Shown: positions 34,199-41,741 of the stretch, piece by piece
How the letters are laid out: each line of letters opens with the position of its first letter
How positions within the stretch are numbered: position 1 is the stretch's first letter
Origin: Streptomyces bathyalis
GTDB lineage: Bacteria > Actinomycetota > Actinomycetes > Streptomycetales > Streptomycetaceae
Direction: 5' to 3'
DNA length: 64,000 bases
Assembly: GCF_015910445.1 (NCBI RefSeq)
Contig: NZ_CP048882.1
Location: 558,001 to 622,000, forward strand
Program-made: the position numbers and the translations under genes
Notes under the pieces: model-generated
Told to the model about the DNA's origin: nothing
What the model saw: only the letters and a program-made list of their open reading frames with translations
Database searches by the model: none

Positions 34199-34597
34199 AT
34201 GTACAGCATCACCGTTCGTGACCACATGATGATCGCCCACAGCTTCCGTGGTGACGTCTTCGGCCCGGCACAGCGCCTGCACGGTGCGACGTTCCTCGTG
34301 GACGCCACCTTCCGGCGCCCGGAACTCGACGCCGACGGCATCGTCGTGGACATCGGTGCGGCCACGCAGGAACTCGGTTCCGTCCTCGCGGACCTCAACT
34401 ACCGGAACCTCGACGAGGAACCGGACTTCGCCGGTATCAACACCTCCACGGAGATGCTGGCCAGGGTCGTGGCCGACCGGATCGCCGAGAGGATCCACGC
34501 GGGAGCGCTGGGCGAGGGCGCCCGCGGCCTGGAGGGCATCTCGGTCACGCTGCACGAGTCGCATGTCGCATGGGCGAGCTACGAGCGATCGCTTTGA
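34199..34597 (+). CDS. 6-pyruvoyl-tetrahydropterin synthase homologue lacking cysteine
   Basis: A 132-residue PTPS/QueD-fold protein. MIAHSF gives the first zinc His (His14), and LHGATF replaces the usual HGH with His28 and Ala30, so one of the three expected zinc ligands is missing. There is no Cys anywhere in the protein, so the catalytic Cys is absent. The later LDH motif reads LNYRNLD. The fold markers DGIVVDIG and [11 protein letters not shown] and the final HES Glu are kept. The protein therefore cannot use the standard PTPS mechanism and probably catalyses another reaction on a pyrimidine or pterin. The start ATG 34199 has AGGAAAG upstream; the next gene overlaps its end. Confidence 0.85.
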   Translation: MYSITVRDHMMIAHSFRGDVFGPAQRLHGATFLVDATFRRPELDADGIVVDIGAATQELGSVLADLNYRNLDEEPDFAGINTSTEMLARVVADRIAERIHAGALGEGARGLEGISVTLHESHVAWASYERSL

Positions 34598-35694
34598 ACG
34601 ACGTGGCCGGCCCGTCCGCACGGCCCGTCCATGTGGTGATGCCCGGCGACGTCGGCGATCCCCGCTCCGTCAGCGGCGGCAACAACTACGACCTGCGCAT
34701 CTGCCGCGAGCTGGGCGCGGCGGGAGTGCCCGTGGACGAGAGGGTCGTCGCGGGGGCGTGGCCCCGGCCCGCCCCCGCGACGCGTGCCGAACTGGCCGCC
34801 CTGCTGGAGGAGTTGCCCGACGGTGCGGTCGTGCTCGTCGACGGGCTGGTCGCCTGCGGCGTGCCTGACGTCGTCGTGCCGCACGCCCGCAGGCTGCGTC
34901 TGGCGGTGCTGGTGCATCTCCCGCTCGCGGACGAGACGGGCCTCGGCGCCGCGGAGGCGGCGGAACTCGAGCAGTTGGAGCGGCAGACCCTGCACGCGGC
35001 GGCGGCCGTCGTCGTGACCAGCGACTGGGCGGCGCACGAGGTCGCCTCACGGCACGGACTGGAGGCGGACCGCGTCCACTCCGTGCTGCCCGGCACCGAT
35101 CCGGCGCCGCTCGCGCGCGGAACGGACGGCGCCTCGCGACTGCTGTGCGTCGCGGCGCTCACACCGCGCAAGGGTCAGGACCTGCTCGTCGAGGCGCTCG
35201 CCGGTCTCGGCGATCTGCGGTGGACGTGCGAGCTTGTCGGCCCGCTGGACCGCGCTCCCGGGTTCGTGGCGGAGGTGCGCCACCGCATCGCCGATCACGG
35301 GCTGGACGAGCGGGTGCGTCTGACCGGTCCTCTGCAGGGCGGTGAATTGGCGGCCGCGTACGACTCCGCGGACCTCTTCGTGCTCGCCTCCCACACGGAG
35401 ACCTACGGCATGGTGCTCACCGAGGCGCTCGCGCGCGGCATCCCCGTGATCGCCATCGAGGCCGGCGCCGTGCCCCACACCGTCGGCACCGCACCCGACG
35501 GGAGCATTCCCGGCATTCTGGTCACTTCGCGCGATACCGCAGCTCTAACCGCTGCGCTGCGTGGATGGCTGGAAGATCCAGGAATTCGTTCGCATCTGAC
35601 AACATCCGCCCGCGGGCGACGCGCCAAGCTGCAAGGTTGGGCCGAAAGCTCTCGTCAGCTTGCCGAAGTGCTGGAGCACATTCGGCTCGAATAA
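34570..35694 (+). CDS. Glycosyltransferase family 4
   Basis: A 374-residue GT-B transferase. [23 protein letters not shown] opens the C-terminal sugar-nucleotide domain, and [47 protein letters not shown] contains the E-x7-E motif of GT4. The N-terminal half ([26 protein letters not shown]) is the acceptor domain. I use ATG 34570, overlapping the PTPS homologue by 28 bases; GTG 34603 is an alternative, and neither has a good ribosome site, which fits coupling. In this cluster it presumably adds a sugar to the product or to a lipid carrier. There is no signal or membrane segment. Confidence 0.85.
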   Translation: MGELRAIALNDVAGPSARPVHVVMPGDVGDPRSVSGGNNYDLRICRELGAAGVPVDERVVAGAWPRPAPATRAELAALLEELPDGAVVLVDGLVACGVPDVVVPHARRLRLAVLVHLPLADETGLGAAEAAELEQLERQTLHAAAAVVVTSDWAAHEVASRHGLEADRVHSVLPGTDPAPLARGTDGASRLLCVAALTPRKGQDLLVEALAGLGDLRWTCELVGPLDRAPGFVAEVRHRIADHGLDERVRLTGPLQGGELAAAYDSADLFVLASHTETYGMVLTEALARGIPVIAIEAGAVPHTVGTAPDGSIPGILVTSRDTAALTAALRGWLEDPGIRSHLTTSARGRRAKLQGWAESSRQLAEVLEHIRLE

Positions 35695-35705
35695 CGGAGT
35701 GGCGC

Positions 35706-36569
35706 TTGAACACTGTCGGCTCGCCCCGCTACGCCCCCGAGTGGCTTGCGCTGCGCGAGGACGCGGATGCCCGCGCCCGCTCCGAGCAGCTCCTCGGTCC
35801 TCTGCACGACTTCCTCGCGGACACCACCGCGTCGGGCGGGCTGCTGACAGTTCACGATCTGGGGTGCGGCACGGGTTCGATGGGGCGGTGGCTCTCCGCG
35901 CGTCTGAACGGTCCGCAGCGCTGGTTCATGCACGACCGCGACCCGGCGCTGCTGGAGAACATCGCCGCCCGGATGCCGCGGGAGGCCGCGGACGGCAGTC
36001 CGCTCGAGGTGGTGCCGCAGCAGCGCGACATCACACGGCTGACCGGTGACGATCTGGCCGGCACCACGCTGGTGACCGCCTCCGCCCTGCTGGACCTGCT
36101 GACCGCGGAGGAGTTGGAGTCGCTGGCGGCGAGCTGCGCCGCTGCGGGCTGCGCGGTGCTGCTGGCGCTGTCGGTGGACGGACAGGTGGAGATCGAGCCG
36201 TCCGATCCGCTGGACGAGGAGTTCGCCGCGGCCTTCGACGCCCACCAGCGCCGCACCGACAGCGGACGCAGGCTGCTCGGGCCGGACGCCGTCGAGGCGG
36301 CGACGGCCGCCTTCGAGCGCAACGGCGCCACCGTTCTCACGCACTCCAGCCCGTGGCGGCTCGGCCCGGACGACAGGGGGCTCACCGCGCAGTGGCTGCT
36401 GGGGTGGGTCGCCGCGGCGTGTGCGCAGGAGCCGTCGCTGGAAGCGGCCAGCGAGGAGTACTTGCGGCGCAGACTCGACGCGTGCGACGCGGGCGAGCTG
36501 CGTGCCGTGGTCCACCACCGCGATCTGCTGGCCCTTCCCGAGAGGCCTGCCGGGACTGCTTCCATATGA
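35706..36569 (+). CDS. Class I SAM-dependent methyltransferase
   Basis: A 287-residue methyltransferase. LTVHDLGCGTGSMGRWL (about residues 47-63) is the glycine-rich SAM motif I, followed by WFMHDRDPALL with the acidic residue of motif II and TLVTASALLDLLTAEEL as motif IV. The start is a TTG at 35706, ten bases after GGAG and 12 bases past the glycosyltransferase stop; no better in-frame start exists after the upstream gene. Its stop overlaps the next gene's start (ATGA). The acceptor is unknown, but the position between a glycosyltransferase and a membrane protein suggests a sugar or lipid-head substrate. Confidence 0.85.
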   Translation: MNTVGSPRYAPEWLALREDADARARSEQLLGPLHDFLADTTASGGLLTVHDLGCGTGSMGRWLSARLNGPQRWFMHDRDPALLENIAARMPREAADGSPLEVVPQQRDITRLTGDDLAGTTLVTASALLDLLTAEELESLAASCAAAGCAVLLALSVDGQVEIEPSDPLDEEFAAAFDAHQRRTDSGRRLLGPDAVEAATAAFERNGATVLTHSSPWRLGPDDRGLTAQWLLGWVAAACAQEPSLEAASEEYLRRRLDACDAGELRAVVHHRDLLALPERPAGTASI

Positions 36570-37765
36570 AGGGCACTCTCTGGCGCCGGCTGCGCGCACC
36601 CATAGCTCTGATCATCCTCGGCGTGGTGGTCCACAAGCTGGGAACCTCGGCGCTGCTGGGGGCCCTTGACCGCATCGACGCACAGGCCGTCGTGATCACC
36701 TTCGCCCTCAGCGTCCCCGCGACCGTCTTCAGCGCGTGGCGCTGGCGTCTCGTGGCGGGGCGGCTCGGAATCAGTCTGCCGCTGCGCACGGCCGTGGCCG
36801 ACTACTACCAGGCGCTCTTCCTCAACGCGACGCTGCCCTCGGGCGTCCTGGGCGATGTGCACCGCGCCGTCCGCAACGGCCGCGAAGCCGGCGACGTCGC
36901 GCGGGGTGTCCGCGCGGTGATATTGGAGCGCACCGCCGGGCAGGCCGTCATCGTGGCCGCGGGTGTCGTGGTGCTCGTGGCCGCGCCCCCTCCCCTGCCC
37001 GTGCTGGACGCCCTGGAGGTGCCGCTCGCCACGGCTGCCCTCGCGCTGTGCGTGGTGGCGGCCGTCGCCGGGGCCTTCCTCGCGGGACGGGGCGGGCGCG
37101 CCGCGAAGTGGCGGCGCGACCTGGGTGTCTTCCTCATCGATGCCAAAGCGGCGCTCTTCGCACGGGAGAGCTGGCCGGCCGTTCTCGGTCTGTCCACTCT
37201 CGCGCTGGCGGGCTACCTGGGGCTCTTCCTGGCCTCGGCGCGAGTGGCCGGTTCGACCGCGCCGCTCACCGCCCTGGTCCCCCCGCTGCTCATGGCACTG
37301 CTGGTGATGGCCCTGCCCGTGAACGTCGGCGGCTGGGGCCCGCGCGAAGGCATGTGTGCGCTGGCTTTCGGCGCGGCGGGTCTGGGCGCGGCACAGGGGC
37401 TGGCCTCCGCGGTGGTGTACGGGGCGCTCGCGCTGCTGTCCAGTCTGCCGGGGGCCGGCGTGCTGGTCTGCCGCCTCCTCGCCGCGCGGCGTTCAGGCCG
37501 TGCCGTCGAGGAGGTCCAGGAGGTCGAGTTCGAAGAGCATGTCCGCGCCGAGGGGGAAGGCACGGGTCCGGGGGCGCAGGGCCTCCCCCATCCGTACGGG
37601 CCCTGGGAAGCGGAGCCCGGGTACGCCGTCTCCGAGGAGAACCGGCGCGACCGTGACGTACAGCCGGTGCAGCACTTCCGCGCGGAGGAACCCGGACACC
37701 GTCGCGCCGCCGCCCTCGACAAGTATCCGGCGAAGGCCGCGGCGGGCGAGGGTCTCCAGTACTAG
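36566..37765 (+). CDS. Lysylphosphatidylglycerol-synthase-type TM protein (UPF0104, flippase-like)
   Basis: A multi-helix membrane protein with the UPF0104/LPG_synthase_TM signature. FLNATLPSGVLGDVHRAVR, AVILERTAGQAV and LPVNVGGWGPREG match the conserved P-x-G-x-G-D, ERxxG and final glycine blocks. The recognisable protein ends near residue 310 (CRLLAARR, about 37495), but the frame continues to a stop at 37765, reading 273 bases antisense to the reductase gene; the extra 90 residues have no membrane character and may be read-through of GC-rich DNA. The family moves lipids or lipid-linked sugars across the membrane. It starts by ATGA overlap with the methyltransferase, so it belongs to that operon. 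Confidence 0.82.
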   Translation: MKGTLWRRLRAPIALIILGVVVHKLGTSALLGALDRIDAQAVVITFALSVPATVFSAWRWRLVAGRLGISLPLRTAVADYYQALFLNATLPSGVLGDVHRAVRNGREAGDVARGVRAVILERTAGQAVIVAAGVVVLVAAPPPLPVLDALEVPLATAALALCVVAAVAGAFLAGRGGRAAKWRRDLGVFLIDAKAALFARESWPAVLGLSTLALAGYLGLFLASARVAGSTAPLTALVPPLLMALLVMALPVNVGGWGPREGMCALAFGAAGLGAAQGLASAVVYGALALLSSLPGAGVLVCRLLAARRSGRAVEEVQEVEFEEHVRAEGEGTGPGAQGLPHPYGPWEAEPGYAVSEENRRDRDVQPVQHFRAEEPGHRRAAALDKYPAKAAAGEGLQY

Positions 37766-38404
37766 CCGCGGCTCGAACCCCGCGTCGCCGCGCGGGAGTT
37801 CGACGACTTCCTCGTCTCCGCTGCCGGACGCCGCAGTGTCTCCGCCCGCGCCGACGAGCCGGAGCGTCGGCGCCTGCCCGTCCGTGAAGACCCGCGCCCC
37901 GGGGGTCTCGTGACCCGTCCTGCCGCGCGGGTCGAGCACGACGCGCACGGGGTTGGTGCCGGTGCAGGCACGCACCGTCAGCTGCGGATCGTCGGCGATC
38001 GTGGTGCCCGCCCCGACGAGCACCGCGTCGCACAGTGCGCGCAGCCGGTGCAGATGGAGGCGGTCCTCTTCTCCGGTGACGTAGTTGGAGTGGCCGGTGC
38101 GTGTGGCGATGAAGCCGTCGACGCTCTGGCCGAGCTGGGCGAAGGCGAGTTCGGACCCGCCCAGGCAGAGCGGGGTGTAGAGAGAGGCGAGGGTGTCCGC
38201 CTCGGCCGACGCGGACCGGCGCCAGCGCCACTCGCCGCCCTCGCCGCGTACGAGTCCTGCCCGTCCGGCCTCTTCGGCCGTGCGCACTCCCAGCAGCTTC
38301 TCCCAAGCGGCTTCGGCTTCCAGAACGGCGGCGCCGTTGCCGGTGCGGCCGGAGGGTGTGTGCGTGTCCGGCTGTGCCCCTGCGGGCTGCCCCGCCGCCG
38401 TCAC
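37493..38404 (-). CDS. RibD C-terminal-type (DHFR-fold) reductase
   Basis: A 303-residue reductase. After a 90-residue N-terminal extension, SELAFAQLGQSVDGFIATRTG and DAVLVGAGTTIADDPQLTVR are the RibD_C/ArfC hallmarks, followed by VRVVLDPRGR, and RRILVEGGGATVSGFL completes the NADPH site. Relatives reduce the ribosyl group of a 2,5-diaminopyrimidine phosphate to ribityl. There is no deaminase domain, so the archaeal-type reductase is the better parallel than bacterial RibD. The start is GTG 38404, overlapping the creatininase stop as GTGA, so the two proteins are made together. It converges on and overlaps the membrane-protein gene. Confidence 0.88.
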   Translation of the reverse strand: MTAAGQPAGAQPDTHTPSGRTGNGAAVLEAEAAWEKLLGVRTAEEAGRAGLVRGEGGEWRWRRSASAEADTLASLYTPLCLGGSELAFAQLGQSVDGFIATRTGHSNYVTGEEDRLHLHRLRALCDAVLVGAGTTIADDPQLTVRACTGTNPVRVVLDPRGRTGHETPGARVFTDGQAPTLRLVGAGGDTAASGSGDEEVVELPRGDAGFEPRLVLETLARRGLRRILVEGGGATVSGFLRAEVLHRLYVTVAPVLLGDGVPGLRFPGPVRMGEALRPRTRAFPLGADMLFELDLLDLLDGTA

Positions 38405-39132
38405 CACGACTCCAGGACACGCAGATGATCGGCGAAGGCGCCGGTGAGCGCGGTGAGCACCTCGTCGCCCTTGCGTGCCGTGGCGAGTGAGGGCCTGCCG
38501 ACCACTCCGGACTCGGTGTAGGGGCCGAGCCCGAGAGTGTGCAGGTGTCTGCGGTCGTCGCTGATCAGGTCGGAGGTCTCGTAGCCCTCGCGTACGCAGT
38601 CGGGGCGGGTGTGCAGCAGGATCGACGTCTCCAGTTCGCCGGCGTGCATGTCGCTGCGCGCCGGGGTCTCGATGCCGGCCTTGGCGGAGGCCTCGTCCCA
38701 GTCCGCGCCGACGGGGAAGAGCGCCATGTGGTGCCCCTCGGCGGTGGCCTCCTGGACGACGTTGCGCAGTACGTAGTTGCCGCCGTGGCCGTTGACCAGC
38801 ACCAGGCCGGGCACGCCCGAGCGGCGCAGCGAGTCGGCGATGTCCCGTACGACGGCGGTGAGCGTGGCGGCCGTGATGCTCACCGTGCCGGGCCACCTCG
38901 CGTGCTCCTGCGAGCAGGAGACCGTCAGCGGCGGCAGCAGCTGCACGGGGTACGCGGCGGCGACGCGCTCGGCCACGGAGCAGGCGATCAGCGTGTCCGT
39001 GGACAGCGGCAGGTACGGCCCGTGCTGTTCGTAGCTCCCGACGGGCAGAAGAGCCACCGTGGCCTTGCGCTCGGCCGCGTCGCCGGTCGTCTCCGTGGGC
39101 AGCGCGCGGACGGCGTGGGCAGGGGTGTCCAT
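38401..39132 (-). CDS. Creatininase family amidohydrolase (candidate FAPy deformylase, ArfB-like)
   Basis: A 243-residue creatininase-family protein. LPVGSYEQHGPYLPLSTDT supplies the metal-binding Glu, His and Asp, and VLVNGHGGN and SDMHAGELETS give the remaining ligands. Family members include creatininase, the mycofactocin peptidase MftE and archaeal ArfB, which removes formate from FAPy ribonucleotide. Since its gene overlaps a RibD-type reductase and lies in a locus whose GTP cyclohydrolase is predicted to release FAPy, the ArfB role is the best fit. The start ATG 39132 is preceded by GGAGGA. There is no mycofactocin precursor or maturase nearby. Confidence 0.85.
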   Translation of the reverse strand: MDTPAHAVRALPTETTGDAAERKATVALLPVGSYEQHGPYLPLSTDTLIACSVAERVAAAYPVQLLPPLTVSCSQEHARWPGTVSITAATLTAVVRDIADSLRRSGVPGLVLVNGHGGNYVLRNVVQEATAEGHHMALFPVGADWDEASAKAGIETPARSDMHAGELETSILLHTRPDCVREGYETSDLISDDRRHLHTLGLGPYTESGVVGRPSLATARKGDEVLTALTGAFADHLRVLESW

Positions 39133-39285
39133 GGGTGGTCGTTTCCTCCGGTGCGGTGCGCCGGCGCGGCACCGCTCGGAAGCGGCACGCGCGGCGGGCT
39201 GCTCGTGCGCCGCGATCACGCTTCCACAGAAACTCCACAGCCACCAGTCCCGGTGGTCAGGCCGCCGGGCCGCCGCACCGTGCGC

Positions 39286-40539
39286 TCAGCTCTTCGTGTC
39301 CGATACGACCGGAACGCGCCTGGTCATCAACCGGACGTGGTCCGGGCCGAGTTCGGAGACGCTGGTGACGCCCAGCAGTTTCATGGTCCGTTCGATCTCG
39401 GCGGAGAGGATGCCGATGGCGTGGGCCACTCCGGCTTCCCCGCCGGCCATGAGTCCGTACAGGTAGGCGCGGCCGACGAGCGCGAAGTCGGCTCCCAGGG
39501 CGAGCGCCGCCACGATGTCGCCGCCGTTCATGATCCCGGTGTCCAGCATGACGGTGCCCCGCTCCCCCACCGCCTCCGCGATGCCCGGCAGCAGGTGCAG
39601 CGGGACGGGTGCCCGATCAAGCTGGCGGCCGCCGTGGTTGGAGACGATCACGCCGTCCGCGCCGTGCGCCATGACGGATTCGGCGTCGCGCACGGTCTGG
39701 ATGCCCTTCACCATGATCGGGCCGTCCCACACCTCCCGTATCCACTCCAGGTCCTCGAAGGTGACGGTCGGGTCGTAGAGCTTGCTGACCAGTTCGGTCA
39801 GCGCGCCGTGGCCGTCCTTGTCGAAGGCGAAGGTGTAGGGCTCCGTGGTGAGGAAGTTCAGCCACCACTCCCAGCGGTACGAGGCGTCGAGGAACGTCTT
39901 CAGCGTCAGCTGGGGCGGAATCGTCATGCCGTTGCGAAGGTCGCGCAGGCGATTGCCGTTCACGGGCACGTCGACGGTGACGATGAGCGCCTCGTAGCCC
40001 GCGGCCTTGGCGTTCGCCACGAGCTCGCGCGAGAGGTCGCGGTCCCGCCACAGGTACAGCTGGAACCACTTGCGGGCCGAGGGCGCCGTCTCGGCGACCT
40101 GCTCGATCGAGGTGGTACCCACGGTGGACAGCGCGTACGGGATCCCCGCCCGCTCGGCCGCCGCGACGACGGCACGTTCCCCGGCGGAGTGCATCATGCG
40201 TGTGAAGCCCGTGGGCGCGAGGCCGAAGGGCTGCTCCGAGCGCCCGCCGAGCACGGTCGTGGAGGTGTCGGCGCTGTCGACGTTGCGCAGGACGCCCGGC
40301 CTGAACTCCAGGTCCTCGAAGGCCTCCCGGGCCCGGCGCACCCCGACCTCGCCGTCGGCGGCGCCGTCCGTGTAGTCGAACGGGCCCGCCGGCGTGCGGC
40401 GCTTCGCGATCCGCCGCAGGTCCCAGATGGTGTGGGCGTCGGCCAGCCTGCGCTCCACGGCGCCCCTGTGCCGGGTCTTCAGCTTCAGCAGGGGCGCCAG
40501 GTCCTTGGGGCGCGGGAGTCGCCGTTCGAGTCGGGTCAT
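39286..40539 (-). CDS. FMN-dependent alpha-hydroxy-acid dehydrogenase/oxidase (LldD-like)
   Basis: A 417-residue FMN protein of the lactate dehydrogenase/glycolate oxidase family. PFGLAPTGFTRMMHSAGE opens the barrel, and YALSTVGTTSIEQVAE, WFQLYLWRDRD and IMVKGIQTVRDAESV contain the FMN contacts. The catalytic His is in VSNHGGRQLDRAP, and the phosphate loop is MLDTGIMNGGDIV. It oxidises an alpha-hydroxy acid to a keto acid. Its start overlaps the stop of the upstream dehydrogenase as ATGA, so it belongs to the sugar-acid operon (43280-44728 downwards), not to the pyrimidine cluster. MftD of mycofactocin synthesis is a relative, but the rest of that system is absent. Confidence 0.88.
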   Translation of the reverse strand: MTRLERRLPRPKDLAPLLKLKTRHRGAVERRLADAHTIWDLRRIAKRRTPAGPFDYTDGAADGEVGVRRAREAFEDLEFRPGVLRNVDSADTSTTVLGGRSEQPFGLAPTGFTRMMHSAGERAVVAAAERAGIPYALSTVGTTSIEQVAETAPSARKWFQLYLWRDRDLSRELVANAKAAGYEALIVTVDVPVNGNRLRDLRNGMTIPPQLTLKTFLDASYRWEWWLNFLTTEPYTFAFDKDGHGALTELVSKLYDPTVTFEDLEWIREVWDGPIMVKGIQTVRDAESVMAHGADGVIVSNHGGRQLDRAPVPLHLLPGIAEAVGERGTVMLDTGIMNGGDIVAALALGADFALVGRAYLYGLMAGGEAGVAHAIGILSAEIERTMKLLGVTSVSELGPDHVRLMTRRVPVVSDTKS

Positions 40540-41657
40540 GGGGCTGCTCTCCGTGTCGTGCGGGTCGTGCTGTCGGTGCCCGCGGCGGTCTGTGCAGGTC
40601 CTTCGTGCTCAACGGTGCCGCATGCTGCCCCGTGCGAGGTGTCCTCACCGTCGAGGAGCAGGACGACCTTGCCCGGCACCGCGGGGTCGGCGGCCGTCTC
40701 CATCGCCTCGACCGCGTCACGCAGCGGGAAGCTGCGGGTGACGACGGCCTCGAGGCGGTCGGAGGAGGCGAGCATGGCCAGGGCGTTGCCGAGCTCGTGC
40801 TCGAAGCGGAAGGTGCCGCGCAGTTCGATCTCCTTCGCGACGACGGGACCGAAGGGGACCCTGACGGGCTCCGCGGGGGCGGCGCCCAGCTGGACCATCA
40901 CGCCTCGTCTGCGGATCGCGCCCATCACGGCCGCGGGCGCGGAGGGGGCGCCCGACGCCTCGACGACGACGTCGAAGTGCTCGTCGGGCAGCGTGTCCTC
41001 GCCTACCAGGACGGTGGTGCCGGCTCCGGCGCGCTCGGCGATGCGCAGCTGCGGTTCGCGGACGTCGCTCGCCCACACCTCCTCGGCGCCCCAGGCCACG
41101 GCGGCTCCCGCGGTCAGCGCCCCGATCGGCCCCGCCCCGTTGACGAGGACGCGCGCCCCGGCGACGCCGCCGGCCCGGTTGAGCGCGTGGAGCGCCACGG
41201 CGAGTGGTTCTGCCAGTACGGCTCTGGAGAGGGGCAGTCCGGCCGGCAGCACGTGCAGGCGGCCGGAGGGGACGGCCAGCTGCCCGGTGAAGCCGCCCTG
41301 GGTGTGCGGAAACGTGGCCGCCGACCCCAAGTAGCGCGTATGGCGGCAGACTTGGGGATGACCCTCGCGGCACTCCTGGCAACTGCCGCAGGAGGTTCCG
41401 GGGTGGATGGCCACGGGTGTCCCCGGGCGGAGCCGCCCTTCCGGGTCCTCGGCGACCTTTCCCACGACTTCGTGGCCGAGGGCGAGGGGCTCACGTATCG
41501 TGAAGGAACCCACCGCGCCCTCGCGGTAGTAGTGCAGGTCCGAGCCGCAGATGCCGCCGTGGGTCATCGCCACGAGCACGTCGCCCGGCTGCGGGACGGG
41601 AGCGGGACGCTCCTCGACGCGCAGGTCACCAGCGGCGTGCACGACTGCGGTCCGCAC
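40536..41657 (-). CDS. Zinc-dependent alcohol dehydrogenase, L-idonate 5-dehydrogenase-like
   Basis: A 373-residue medium-chain dehydrogenase with both zinc sites. The catalytic site includes GGICGSDLHYY and GHEVVG, and the structural lobe is the four-Cys CGSCQECREGHPQVC. HYYREGAVGSFTIREPLALGHE closely follows L-idonate 5-dehydrogenases. The Rossmann loop is VLVNGAGPIGALTAG, followed by ASDVREPQL with an acidic residue, favouring NAD+. The start is GTG 41657, seven bases after AAGGAGGTG. It sits between a mannitol-dehydrogenase-family gene and the FMN oxidase in one operon. It probably oxidises a sugar acid or polyol; L-idonate itself is only a guess. Confidence 0.87.
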   Translation of the reverse strand: MRTAVVHAAGDLRVEERPAPVPQPGDVLVAMTHGGICGSDLHYYREGAVGSFTIREPLALGHEVVGKVAEDPEGRLRPGTPVAIHPGTSCGSCQECREGHPQVCRHTRYLGSAATFPHTQGGFTGQLAVPSGRLHVLPAGLPLSRAVLAEPLAVALHALNRAGGVAGARVLVNGAGPIGALTAGAAVAWGAEEVWASDVREPQLRIAERAGAGTTVLVGEDTLPDEHFDVVVEASGAPSAPAAVMGAIRRRGVMVQLGAAPAEPVRVPFGPVVAKEIELRGTFRFEHELGNALAMLASSDRLEAVVTRSFPLRDAVEAMETAADPAVPGKVVLLLDGEDTSHGAACGTVEHEGPAQTAAGTDSTTRTTRRAAP

Positions 41658-41741
41658 CGCGCACCTCCTTCCCTCCGCCCCTGCGGGGCTTCGTCCTGTC
41701 CGCTCTCCGCGTGCTTCGCGTTCGTCCGCGAGCACTTCTGT

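Noticed and set aside
38401..40539. A mycofactocin locus, because a creatininase-family gene and an LldD-like gene are adjacent (as mftE and mftD are)
   Set aside because: There is no MftA precursor, MftB or MftC-type radical SAM nearby. The two genes sit in different coupled groups (creatininase with RibD reductase, LldD with idonate-type dehydrogenase), with 150 bases between them.
38539..41334. A plus-strand open frame of over 900 codons
   Set aside because: It runs antisense through the creatininase, FMN oxidase and dehydrogenase genes, which have clear motifs; no motif is seen in the antisense frame.
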